Origin: JBBCJT01 sp037190665 | GTDB lineage: Bacteria; Pseudomonadota; Alphaproteobacteria; Acetobacterales; Acetobacteraceae | DNA: 38,585 nt | NCBI GenBank assembly: GCA_037190665.1 | Contig: JBBCJT010000115.1 | Location: 1-38,585 of the forward strand | Direction of reading: 5' to 3' | Shown here: in pieces, positions 23,500 through 30,751 of the stretch | Layout: each line of letters begins with the position of its first letter | Position numbering within the stretch: the stretch's first letter is position 1 | Notes under the pieces: model-generated | The model's input: only the letters and a program-made list of their open reading frames with translations | What the model was told of the DNA's origin: nothing | Database searches by the model: none | Program-made: the position numbers and the translations under genes

Positions 23500-24933
23500 T
23501 CACTTCACGATCGCGACGCGCAGCGCGTTGGTGGTGCCCGGTGTCCCGAACGGGACGCCCGCGATCACCACGATCTCGTCGCCTGCCTTCACGAACCCTT
23601 CCTGTCCGGCGGTGCGGGTGGCGCGCGTGACGGTCTCGGTCATCGAATGCAGCTCGCTGACCACCACCGGATGCACCCCCCAGACCACGCTGAGCCGACG
23701 CGAGGTGTTCTCCTCCGGCGTCAGGCCGAGGATGGGGCAGGAGGGGCGTTCGCGCGCCACGCGCAGCGCGGTCGATCCGGTGGCGGTGAAGGCGGCGATG
23801 GCCTGCGCACCGATCGTATGCGCGACCTGCCGCCCGGCGGTGGCGATGGCCCCCGCGCTGGTGGGCTGCGGCGCGGGGCGGGCAAGGTCGGTCAACGTGC
23901 GCCAGCCGGGATCCTGCTCCACGCGGGCGACGATGCGGTCCATCATGTTCACCGCCTCGAACGGATACTGGCCGGCCGCCGTCTCCGCCGACAGCATCAC
24001 CGCATCCGCCCCGTCGAACACCGCGGTCGCCACGTCGGAGGCTTCGGCGCGGGTGGGGGCGGGGGCGTTGATCATGCTCTCCAGCATCTGGGTCGCCACC
24101 ACCACCGGCTTGCCGGCGACGCGCGCGGCCTGGACGATGCGCTTCTGCACCAGCGGCACTTCCTCGGGCGGCAGTTCCACACCGAGGTCGCCGCGCGCGA
24201 CCATCACGCAATCCGTGAGCGCGATGATGGCGTCGAGGTTCTCGACCGCCTGGGGCTTCTCCATCTTGACCATGATCCAGGCGCGGCCATCCGCGATGGC
24301 CTTCGCCTCGGCCACGTCCTCCGGCCGCTGCACGAAGGAGAGGCCGACATATTCGATGCCCTGCGCGAGCACGAAATCCAGATCGGCGCGGTCCTTCTCC
24401 GTCAGCGCCGGGATCGGCAGCACCACGTCCGGTACGTTCACGCCCTTGCGGTCCGACAGCGGGCCGCCGACCACCACCTCCGTCTCCAGATGGTCGGGGC
24501 GGACCTTCTCCACGCGCAGCCGCAGCTTGCCGTCGTCGAGCAGCAGCGAGGTGCCGATCTGCGCGGCGCCGATGATCTCCGGATGCGGCAGGTTCACCCG
24601 CCGCGCGTTGCCCGGCGTGGGATTGAGGTCGAGGAGGAATTTCTGTCCGGTCTGCAGGTGCACGCGCCCGCCGCCGAAGCGGCCGACGCGCAGCTTCGGC
24701 CCCTGCACGTCGGCGAGGATGCCGATCGGCCGCCCGGTCTTGCGTTCGAGCTCGCGGATGATCGCGATCCGGGCGGCATGATCCTCATGCGAGCCATGAC
24801 TGAAATTCAGCCGGAACACATCGGCCCCGGCATGGAACAGCCGCGCGATCACCTCCGGCGTGGAGGAGGCGGGGCCGAGGGTGGCGACGATCTTGGTGCG
24901 GCGATGCCGGCGGAGGGGGATTCGGAGGGCCAT
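23500..24933 (-). CDS. pyk: Pyruvate kinase
   Basis: A 477-residue pyruvate kinase (EC 2.7.1.40), which transfers phosphate from phosphoenolpyruvate to ADP. Landmarks are RTKIVATLGPASS at the start, FRLNFSHGSHEDH, ILADVQGPKLRVG, and the active-site stretch IMVKMEKPQAVENLD with the catalytic Lys. These are followed by MVARGDLGVELP, VVATQMLESMINAP-PTRAEASDVA and DGADAVMLSAETA. The C-terminal allosteric domain is present and full length. Its start overlaps the stop of the upstream glycerate kinase gene (TGATG) and has no ribosome site of its own. The same pair occurs in the Agrobacterium vitis tartrate operon as ttuD-ttuE, so this may be the catabolic pyruvate kinase. Confidence 0.96.
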   Translation of the reverse strand: MALRIPLRRHRRTKIVATLGPASSTPEVIARLFHAGADVFRLNFSHGSHEDHAARIAIIRELERKTGRPIGILADVQGPKLRVGRFGGGRVHLQTGQKFLLDLNPTPGNARRVNLPHPEIIGAAQIGTSLLLDDGKLRLRVEKVRPDHLETEVVVGGPLSDRKGVNVPDVVLPIPALTEKDRADLDFVLAQGIEYVGLSFVQRPEDVAEAKAIADGRAWIMVKMEKPQAVENLDAIIALTDCVMVARGDLGVELPPEEVPLVQKRIVQAARVAGKPVVVATQMLESMINAPAPTRAEASDVATAVFDGADAVMLSAETAAGQYPFEAVNMMDRIVARVEQDPGWRTLTDLARPAPQPTSAGAIATAGRQVAHTIGAQAIAAFTATGSTALRVARERPSCPILGLTPEENTSRRLSVVWGVHPVVVSELHSMTETVTRATRTAGQEGFVKAGDEIVVIAGVPFGTPGTTNALRVAIVK

Positions 24934-26210
24934 CAGGTGATCAGGATGGCACGGAAATCGTTCACGTTCGTCAAGGTCGGGCCGGTGACGATCAGATCAT
25001 CGAGATCGTCGAACATCCCGGCCGCGTCGTGGGCGGCCAGCGCCGCGTCCACCGGCAGCCCGGCGGTGCGTGCGCGGGCGAGCGTGTCGGGTGCGACGAT
25101 GGCGCCGGCGGCCGTGTCCACCCCGTCGATCCCGTCCGTATCGCCCGCGATCGCCCAGATGCCCGGCGTGCCGCCGAGGCCGCGCGCCAGCCCGGCGAGG
25201 AATTCGGTGTTGCGCCCGCCCCTTCCGGGTTTGACGGCGCGGATCGTCACCGTGGTCTCGCCGCCGGACAGCAGCACGGCCGGTGCCGCGACCGGCTGGC
25301 CGTGCTGGCGCACGGAGCGCGCGATCCCGGCCATGGCGATGCCGACCTCGCGCGCCTCGCCCTCGATCGCATCGCCGAGGATCAGCGGCGTGAGCCCGCG
25401 CTCGCGCGCGGCGGCCGCGGCGGCGTCGAGCGCCATCGCGGGCGTTGCGATCAGGCTGAAGCTGTTGCCGGCCAGCCGCTGGTCGCCGGGCTTCGGCGTC
25501 TCGTTGTCCGGATCGGCCAGTGCGCGCGCGACGGCATCGTTCACGCGGATGTTGTAGCGGGCGAGGATCGCGCGCGCGTCCTCCAGGCTGGACGGATCGG
25601 CCACCGTGGGGCCGGAGGCGATGATCTCCGCCGCATCTCCCGGCACGTCGCTGATCGCGAGCGTGACCACCCGCGCGGGCGAGGCGGCGAGCGCGAGCCG
25701 CCCGCCCTTGAAGGCGGAGAGATGGCGGCGGACGATGTTCATCTCCCCGATCGTCGCACCGGAAGCCAGCAGCGCGCGGTTGACCTCCTGCTTGTCGGCG
25801 AGCGTGAGGCCGGGCGCGGGCTTGACCGCAAGCGCCGAGCCGCCGCCGGAGGCGAGCGCGATCACCAGATCGTCCGCCGTGCTGCCGGCGACCGCGGCGA
25901 GCAGCGCATCCGCCGCCTCCGCGCTGCGCGCATCGGGAACGGGATGGGAGGCTTCCAGCACCCGGATCATGCCCGCCGGCACGGCATGCCCGTCGCGGGT
26001 CACGACCGCTCCCTCCAGCGGTCCTTCCCAGACGGTTTCCAGCACCTGCGCCATCAGCGCCGCGGATTTGCCGTAGCCCACCACGCGGGTGCGTCCGCGC
26101 GGGGGCGCCGGCAGGTGGCGGCGCAGCACCACGCGCGGGTCTGCGGCTGCGACCGCGGCGTCGAACAGCGCCCGCAGCACGGCCCGTGCGGCCGCGTCGT
26201 CCCAGCTCAT
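24933..26210 (-). CDS. gckA: Glycerate 2-kinase (MOFRL family; TtuD/GckA type)
   Basis: A 425-residue protein of the GckA/TtuD family, with an N-terminal DUF4147 domain (about 1-240) and a C-terminal MOFRL domain (about 310-420). Markers are RVVGYGKSAALMAQ, LIALASGGGSALAV-like (VIALASGGGSAL), DKQEVNRALLASGA, VVTLAISDVPGD, and in the C-terminal part LSGGETTVT, GRGGRNTEFL and AGDTDGIDG. Proteins of this family phosphorylate D-glycerate to 2-phosphoglycerate; older literature calls them hydroxypyruvate reductases. The ATG at 26210 is preceded by aggggaacttcgc. The operon with pyruvate kinase gives a short route from glycerate to pyruvate, through enolase encoded elsewhere. Confidence 0.93.
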   Translation of the reverse strand: MSWDDAAARAVLRALFDAAVAAADPRVVLRRHLPAPPRGRTRVVGYGKSAALMAQVLETVWEGPLEGAVVTRDGHAVPAGMIRVLEASHPVPDARSAEAADALLAAVAGSTADDLVIALASGGGSALAVKPAPGLTLADKQEVNRALLASGATIGEMNIVRRHLSAFKGGRLALAASPARVVTLAISDVPGDAAEIIASGPTVADPSSLEDARAILARYNIRVNDAVARALADPDNETPKPGDQRLAGNSFSLIATPAMALDAAAAAARERGLTPLILGDAIEGEAREVGIAMAGIARSVRQHGQPVAAPAVLLSGGETTVTIRAVKPGRGGRNTEFLAGLARGLGGTPGIWAIAGDTDGIDGVDTAAGAIVAPDTLARARTAGLPVDAALAAHDAAGMFDDLDDLIVTGPTLTNVNDFRAILIT

Positions 26211-26296
26211 GCGAAGTTCCCCTTCCCCCTGCGCGGGCGCAGTATGGCCAAGCCGGCCTCGCATCGCCAATTGGGGGGACGGAAAGGGGAGTGACG

Positions 26297-26608
26297 ATGG
26301 CAGCACAGGACATGGACGAGGCCACCCGCACGGCGCTGGAGGCGGCCGCCTTCCGCCGGCTGGTGCAGCACCTGCAGGAACGGACCGATGTGCAGAACAT
26401 CGACCTGATGAACCTGGCCGGATTCTGCCGCAACTGCCTGTCGCGCTGGTACCGCGAGGCGGCGGAGGCGCGGGGCGTCGCGCTGCCGGACGCCGCGGCG
26501 CGCGAGGTCGTCTACGGCATGCCCTACGACGACTGGAAGGCGCGGCATCAGGCCCCGGCCAGCGCGGCGCAGAAGGCTGCGCTCGCGGATTCACACAAGG
26601 GGCATTGA
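26297..26608 (+). CDS. DUF1244 family protein
   Basis: A 103-residue protein with the DUF1244 signature NIDLMNLAGFCRNCLSRWY at about residues 33-51, followed by AREVVYGMPYDDWKARHQ. The family is small, helical and conserved in alpha- and gammaproteobacteria; its function is not established. The paired cysteines in CRNC could bind metal, which is speculation. The ATG at 26297 has ggggagtgacg before it. It is followed after 50 bases by the gapR gene. It is divergent from the glycerate kinase, with an 86-base shared upstream region in which I see no clear promoter. Confidence 0.9.
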   Translation: MAAQDMDEATRTALEAAAFRRLVQHLQERTDVQNIDLMNLAGFCRNCLSRWYREAAEARGVALPDAAAREVVYGMPYDDWKARHQAPASAAQKAALADSHKGH

Positions 26609-26658
26609 CGGTGGCGAAGGCTGCGACCAGAACGCGCGCCCTTGAACGGAGGGACCGG

Positions 26659-26925
26659 ATGTCGGCCACGCTCACCGAGGACAAGCCCGAGACCGGCGGC
26701 ATCGCCGCCGACCGGCTGCGTTCGATCATCGACCGCATCGAGCGGCTGGAGGAGGAGCGCAAGGCGCTCGCCTCCGACATCAAGGACATCTACGCCGAGG
26801 CGAAATCCGCCGGATTCGACGTGAAGGTGGTCCGCCAGCTCATCCGCATCCGCAAGCAGGAGCCGGCGGAAGTGGAGGAGCAGGAGACGCTGCTCGACGT
26901 CTACCGCCGCGCGCTGGGGATGTAG
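26659..26925 (+). CDS. gapR: GapR-family nucleoid-associated protein (DUF2312)
   Basis: An 88-residue protein matching Caulobacter GapR in length (89) and pattern: IAADRLRSIIDRIERLEEERKA in segments, DIKDIYAEAKSAGFDVKVVRQ, then IRIRKQ and a C-terminal LLDVYRRALGM. GapR is an alphaproteobacterial chromosome-structuring protein that clamps overtwisted, AT-rich DNA as a tetramer and helps topoisomerases ahead of replication and transcription forks. The long N-terminal helix is predicted to form the dimerising coiled coil. The ATG at 26659 is preceded by ggagggaccgg, which decides against the GTG at 26611. A hairpin follows the gene. It supports the alphaproteobacterial origin of the window. Confidence 0.94.
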   Translation: MSATLTEDKPETGGIAADRLRSIIDRIERLEEERKALASDIKDIYAEAKSAGFDVKVVRQLIRIRKQEPAEVEEQETLLDVYRRALGM

Positions 26926-26939
26926 ACGCAGCCGTTGCG

Positions 26940-26967
26940 GATGCGGATTCTGCCGCGAATCCGCATC
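26940..26967. terminator. Hairpin downstream of gapR
   Basis: A perfect 11-base inverted repeat, gatgcggattc (26940-26950) and gaatccgcatc (26957-26967), around a 6-base loop, starting 14 bases past the gapR stop codon. No T-run follows. It is a likely transcription end for the DUF1244-gapR pair. Confidence 0.6.
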
Positions 26968-27091
26968 ACGGCACCGAACCCTGATCGCCCCATTCCGTTG
27001 ACCGGCCGTGGCCGCCCCCGTGCGGTCACGGCGGAGTCCCGCCGCGGGGCCGGCCCTCGCGCCGCCCTGTCAACGACAACGGGAGATCATC

Positions 27092-27388
27092 ATGAACACA
27101 TTCGCCACCACGGCGCTCGCCGGGGCCTTCGCCCTGCTCGTGCCCGGGGCCGTCCTCGCGCAGGGCGGCCCGGCCGCACCGGGCGGAGCCCAGACCCAGC
27201 CATCCCCCTCCGCGCCGCGCTTCTCGCCCGATCAGGTCAGGCAGGGGCTCACGGCGCTGGGCTACACGGACGTGTCCATCGTCTCGCAGGACGGCGGCGC
27301 GTATCTCGCCAAGGCGAAGAAGGAGGGCCGGGACGTGACGCTGCTGGTCGATCCGGCAGGTCAGGTCCAGGAACGCGCGGGCGGCTGA
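27092..27388 (+). CDS. Small exported PepSY-like protein
   Basis: A 98-residue protein with a clean signal peptide (TTALAGAFALLVPGAVLAQ, cleavage after AQ near residue 24), a low-complexity Gly/Pro/Ala linker, and a compact domain from about 43 to 95. The domain reads VRQGLTALGYTDVSIVSQDG and AYLAKAKKEGRDVTLLVDPAGQV, which resembles PepSY/DUF-type periplasmic domains in which a variable strand order ends with 'v.ldp.G.v'. Function is unknown; PepSY proteins are often inhibitors or accessory factors in the periplasm. The ATG has gggagatcatc before it. It stands alone between two hairpins and is followed by a strong palindromic terminator. Confidence 0.75.
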   Translation: MNTFATTALAGAFALLVPGAVLAQGGPAAPGGAQTQPSPSAPRFSPDQVRQGLTALGYTDVSIVSQDGGAYLAKAKKEGRDVTLLVDPAGQVQERAGG

Positions 27389-27397
27389 CGGAACGCA

Positions 27398-27423
27398 GCG
27401 GGGAAGCGCATGCGCTTCCCCGC
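27398..27423. terminator. 26-base perfect palindrome, terminator of the PepSY-like gene
   Basis: gcggggaagcgca followed directly by tgcgcttccccgc: a perfect 13-base dyad starting 10 bases after the stop codon. In RNA it would fold as a strong GC hairpin. No T-run follows. The remaining spacer to 27655 contains a small hairpin (ctccg/cggag near 27465) and an A/T-rich patch at 27571-27592 unlike the rest of the window. Confidence 0.65.
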
Positions 27424-27655
27424 ATCCGTGGCGGGGGCTGGCCGGATGTAACAGGCCTCTCCGGTTCGAGAAGCGGAGCCGGTTAGGGCAGCAAGATTGC
27501 CGTTCTCCGGCCGCCGTCATTCGGCCAGCAGAAGTCGTGCTTCCGGGAGGTCTTGGGCAACCGGGGGCAGAAATTTTTTGACTATTATCATCTTCGCCGG
27601 CTGGACGCGGGCCGCGCGATCTGTTGTTGCTGTCTCGTCATATTATCAGGCTGCC

Positions 27656-28828
27656 ATGCTTGAGGTACGGGTGGCTGCTTCCGCCGCGAGGCGGGAGCTG
27701 CACGTCGTCGGCGCGGACCTTCCGCCCGTCATCTACGAGTTCGCGGGGCAGGACGTTCCCGCCCCGGCCAATTGCGATTTCGCCGCCATCGCCACGGTGT
27801 TCCTCGCCATGCGGTTGCGGCGTGCCCTGCACATCCGCGGCGCGGTGACCGCGACGCTGCTGCGCAACCTGGAGGAGTTCCAGGACGCCTGGGCCGCCTG
27901 GCGCGGCGATGCGTATCGGCCCGTAGGCATCACGTGCGACGAGGAGATCCCGGATCGTCCTCCTGCGACGGCCGACGGGGTCTTCGCCTTCTCCGGTGGC
28001 GTCGATGCGACCTTCGCACTGATGCGGCACGTCACGGGCGATGCGGGCCGCAGGACGGTCCAGCCGCGGATGGCGGTGCTGGTGCACGGCTTCGACATCC
28101 CGCTGGAAAACGACGCGGCGTTCCGCGCCGCCGAGACCAGCGCGCGCGCGATCCTGTCCTTCGCCCGGGTCCCGCTCGTGTCGGTCCGCACGAACTGGAA
28201 ATCCGCCCTCTGCGGCGACTGGGAGGCGGAGTTCGGGGCCGGGCTTGCATCGTGCCTGCATCAGTTTTCCGGGATCATCACCCACGGCGTGATCGGCGCG
28301 GACGAGGATTACGGGAACCTGTCGCTGCCGTGGGGGTCGAACCCCGTGACGAACCACTTCCTCTCCGGCGGCGCATTCACGCTGTGGACGGAAGGCGGCG
28401 GGTTCACGCGGACGCAGCGTGTGGGCTTCCTGGCGCGCCATCCCGACATCGCCAGCCGCCTTCGCGTCTGCTGGGAAGGTCCCATGACCGGCCGCAACTG
28501 CGGCACGTGCGAGAAGTGCATCCGCACCAAGCTGAACTTCATGGTCTCCGGCTTCGAGCCCCTGTGCTTCGACCGTCCGCCGACCGATGCGGAGGTGCTC
28601 TCGCTCAAGCCGCGCAATGCGGTGCAATACGCCTATCTGCGCGAGATTCTGGCGGAAGCGGCGTTCAGGAAGGTGGATGCGCCGTGGGTCGGCCTGCTGT
28701 CGCGGGCCGTGCAGGCGTACGAACGCGGGCCTTCTTTCCCCCAGCGCCTGGCCGGACGGATGCGGCGCGAGGCGGGCCGGGCGCGGCGTGTGGCCGGGAG
28801 GGTGCTGCGCGCCCTGCATCTGCGTTAG
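27656..28828 (+). CDS. QueC-like PP-loop ATPase with four-cysteine cluster, unknown role
   Basis: A 390-residue protein. An N-terminal domain of about 105 residues of unknown type leads to a PP-loop: VFAFSGGVDATFALMRH, with SGGVDA at 113-118 binding ATP pyrophosphate as in QueC, asparagine synthetase and ThiI. Downstream, Cys272, Cys282, Cys285 and Cys288 (ending in NCGTCEKCIRTK) form a C-x9-C-x2-C-x2-C set. QueC uses C-x8-C-x2-C-x2-C to hold structural zinc, so the likeness is close. No preQ0 pathway gene (queD, queE, folE) is adjacent, and the extra N-terminal domain and arginine-rich tail are unlike QueC. The ATG at 27656 is chosen because the coding pattern starts there. Its upstream region is A/T-rich for this genome, a hint of transfer. 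It could be an adenylating amidotransferase/nitrile synthase-like enzyme acting on a glycan, nucleotide or protein. Confidence 0.75.
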   Translation: MLEVRVAASAARRELHVVGADLPPVIYEFAGQDVPAPANCDFAAIATVFLAMRLRRALHIRGAVTATLLRNLEEFQDAWAAWRGDAYRPVGITCDEEIPDRPPATADGVFAFSGGVDATFALMRHVTGDAGRRTVQPRMAVLVHGFDIPLENDAAFRAAETSARAILSFARVPLVSVRTNWKSALCGDWEAEFGAGLASCLHQFSGIITHGVIGADEDYGNLSLPWGSNPVTNHFLSGGAFTLWTEGGGFTRTQRVGFLARHPDIASRLRVCWEGPMTGRNCGTCEKCIRTKLNFMVSGFEPLCFDRPPTDAEVLSLKPRNAVQYAYLREILAEAAFRKVDAPWVGLLSRAVQAYERGPSFPQRLAGRMRREAGRARRVAGRVLRALHLR

Positions 28829-28863
28829 GCCGAAGCTGCTGAATTTCGCGCGCGCGTGCCAAT

Positions 28864-29247
28864 ATGCTGCGGATGAGCGACGCTGTGACGGAAACGGCCC
28901 GGCTGCTGGAACGGATCGGCCGGATCGCGCGGCGCGCGGGCGGCGAGGTCGTCTATCGCGCGCTGCTGCTGGCCTTCGTGGTGCGGCGGCCGGACGTGCC
29001 GTGGAAGGTGAAGGCGCCGATCCTGGGCGCGCTCGCCTACCTGCCGCTGCCGATGGATGCGGTGCCGGACATCCTGCCCGGCCTCGGCTTCAGCGATGAC
29101 CTGACGGTGATCGCCGGCGCGCTGGCGATGGCGGCCATGTTCGTGAACGACGACGTTCGCGCCCGCGCGCGGGCGCAGTACCGGGCCTGGTTCGGCACCG
29201 AGCCGCCCTCGGTCGCGGATGCGCCGTTCATCGAGGGTTCCCGATGA
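28864..29247 (+). CDS. YkvA family (DUF1232) membrane protein
   Basis: A 127-residue protein with the DUF1232 core: WKVKAPILGALAYLPLPMDAVPDILPGLGFSDDLTVIAGAL in segments at about 50-90, where the 'YLxxPxDxIPDxxPxxGxxDD' pattern is the family signature. Family members are small membrane-associated proteins of unknown function. Two ATG codons (28864 and 28873) are possible starts; neither has a clear ribosome site. The stop overlaps the start of the SDR gene (ATGA), so the two are translated together. Confidence 0.86.
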   Translation: MLRMSDAVTETARLLERIGRIARRAGGEVVYRALLLAFVVRRPDVPWKVKAPILGALAYLPLPMDAVPDILPGLGFSDDLTVIAGALAMAAMFVNDDVRARARAQYRAWFGTEPPSVADAPFIEGSR

Positions 29248-30041
29248 TCATCGACCTGTCCGGCCGCACCGCCATCGTCACCGGTTCGACAGGCGGTATC
29301 GGCTACGCCATCGCGCGCGGCCTCGCGCAGTCGGGCGCGGCGGTGGTGGTCAACGGCCGCGGGCAGGCGGCGGTGGACGGGGCGCTGGCGCGGCTGCGCG
29401 CCGAGGCGCCCGTAACGGCCGCATTGCGCGGCGTGGCAGCGGATCTGGGCACCGCGCAGGGCTGCGCGGCGCTCGTAGCCGCCGAACCTGCGGCGGACAT
29501 CCTCGTCAACAACCTGGGCATCTTCGGGCCGCGCGACTTCTTCGACACGCCGGACGAGGTCTGGGAGCATTTCCTCGCGGTCAACGTGCTGTCCGGCGTG
29601 CGGCTGTCGCGCGCCTACCTGCCGGGCATGGCGGAGCGCGGCTGGGGGCGGGTGATCTTCCTGTCCTCCGAATCGGCGCTGAACATCCCGGCCGACATGA
29701 TCCATTACGGCGTGACCAAGACCGCCGATCTCGCGCTGTCGCGCGGGCTGGCGAAGCGCATGGCGGGGACAGGCGTGACCGTGAACGCGATCCTGCCCGG
29801 CCCGACGCTGAGCGAGGGCGTGCGCGAGATGCTGGCCGAGGAGGTGCAGCGCACGGGGCGGCCGGTGGAGGAACTGGCGGCGGATTTCGTCCGCAGCCAG
29901 CGGCCGAGCTCGATCATCCGCCGCGCGGCGAGCGTGGAGGAGGTGGCGAACCTCGCCGTCTACGTCGCTTCGGAATTGTCGTCCGCGACGACGGGGGCTG
30001 CGCTGCGGGTGGACGGCGGCGTGGTGGACACGATCGCGTAG
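29244..30041 (+). CDS. Short-chain dehydrogenase/reductase (SDR)
   Basis: A 265-residue classical SDR. The nucleotide-binding motif TGSTGGIG is at 13-20, NNLG at 89-92, the catalytic Ser in LSSESA near 141-143, and YGVTK gives Tyr155 and Lys159. GVTVNAILPGPTLSEG follows. VNGRG after strand 2, with Arg, suggests NADP(H) preference. SDRs oxidise or reduce alcohol/carbonyl groups; the substrate is not apparent. It starts within the stop codon of the YkvA gene and converges with the next gene after 8 bases. Confidence 0.92.
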   Translation: MIIDLSGRTAIVTGSTGGIGYAIARGLAQSGAAVVVNGRGQAAVDGALARLRAEAPVTAALRGVAADLGTAQGCAALVAAEPAADILVNNLGIFGPRDFFDTPDEVWEHFLAVNVLSGVRLSRAYLPGMAERGWGRVIFLSSESALNIPADMIHYGVTKTADLALSRGLAKRMAGTGVTVNAILPGPTLSEGVREMLAEEVQRTGRPVEELAADFVRSQRPSSIIRRAASVEEVANLAVYVASELSSATTGAALRVDGGVVDTIA

Positions 30042-30049
30042 CGCGCCCG

Positions 30050-30667
30050 CTACAGCGGCTGCACCACGGGATTGACCGCCGTGCGCCAGTTGTCGATCCG
30101 CACACGCTCCAGCACTGCCTGCAGGCTGCGCCCCTTCAGGGCCATCGCATGGATGTGGATCGTGTCCAGGTCGACGCAGCAGAGCACGGCGCCGAAATTG
30201 CCCTGCAGCGGGCCGATGAGCTTGCCGAGGCTGTCCCACACATAGAGCGGCTTGGAGGCGCGCGCCTGGAAATAGGGCGTGGGATCCATCAGCTTGCCGC
30301 TCTGCCGCGACGCATGGACGCCGAACACGGAATCGCCGAAGCCGCGATACAGATAGAACGCGCAGCCCGACATGCTGTCGGTGAAGATATAGCCCGGCGC
30401 ATCGACCATGCCGAGCGTCGCCCAGTCCGCTTCATAAGCGACGTTGCACGCGTTTGCCTGCGGCGATGACTCGGCCACGCCCGTGAACGTCATCCCCTTG
30501 AAGTCGATATGCGTCGAGCAGGGGAAGTAGTTGTACATGATCTTGTTGATCAGGTCGGCCTTCACGCCCTTCACGTTCAGCGGTGAGGTGTGCGGGCCGG
30601 AGTTGAAATTGATCACTGCCCCCTTCTGGGACAGCACGTAGCGGATCATGTCCAGCGGAAGGGCCAT
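30050..30667 (-). CDS. Orphan protein with SGC...His signature resembling CNF1/BLF1 glutamine deamidases
   Basis: A 205-residue soluble protein with no signal peptide and no family I can name with certainty. Its centre reads YIFTDSMSGCAFYLYRG and then VFGVHASR, placing Cys102 after Ser-Gly and His118 16 residues later. A Ser-Gly-Cys turn with a His 12-15 residues on is the catalytic signature shared by the Rho-deamidating toxin CNF1 and Burkholderia lethal factor BLF1 (both Cys-His enzymes turning Gln into Glu). Before it, MTFTGVAESS and NVAYEADWATL look like strands of such a mixed beta core. Overall identity to those toxins is not evident, so this is motif-level only. Codons are a little less GC-rich than in neighbours. 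It has its own upstream region and sits between a converging SDR gene and an acyl-CoA ligase gene. No secretion signal or immunity gene is seen. Confidence 0.7.
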   Translation of the reverse strand: MALPLDMIRYVLSQKGAVINFNSGPHTSPLNVKGVKADLINKIMYNYFPCSTHIDFKGMTFTGVAESSPQANACNVAYEADWATLGMVDAPGYIFTDSMSGCAFYLYRGFGDSVFGVHASRQSGKLMDPTPYFQARASKPLYVWDSLGKLIGPLQGNFGAVLCCVDLDTIHIHAMALKGRSLQAVLERVRIDNWRTAVNPVVQPL

Positions 30668-30708
30668 GGCAGTTCACGCCTGAGCAGGAGGATCGGTCCC
30701 GATTCAGA

Positions 30709-30738
30709 TCGATACGCTATCATTCCATGACGGGTCAA
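30709..30738 (-). promoter_or_regulatory. Candidate promoter of the SGC...His orphan gene
   Basis: On the minus strand ttgacc (30738-30733) and tatcga (30714-30709) are separated by 18 bases and lie 42-71 bases before the ATG of the orphan gene. The -35 box matches sigma-70 at five of six positions, the -10 box poorly. This 84-base gap separates it from the acyl-CoA ligase gene on the same strand. Confidence 0.25.
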
Positions 30739-30751
30739 TCGAACCGCCGGT

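Noticed and set aside
27455..27490. ggttcgag-like T-loop in the spacer before the QueC-like gene, a possible tRNA or attachment site
   Set aside because: No acceptor, D or anticodon arm can be drawn around it; it is just a 5-base hairpin (ctccg/cggag).
27578..27606. ttgact as a -35 box for the QueC-like gene
   Set aside because: No acceptable -10 hexamer at 16-18 bases; the tattat at 27641 has no matching -35 box either.
27656..30667. A defence island linking the QueC-like protein, YkvA, SDR and the SGC...His protein
   Set aside because: Strands differ, spacing is ordinary, and YkvA and SDR are housekeeping-type; no nuclease, cyclase or other defence effector is present.
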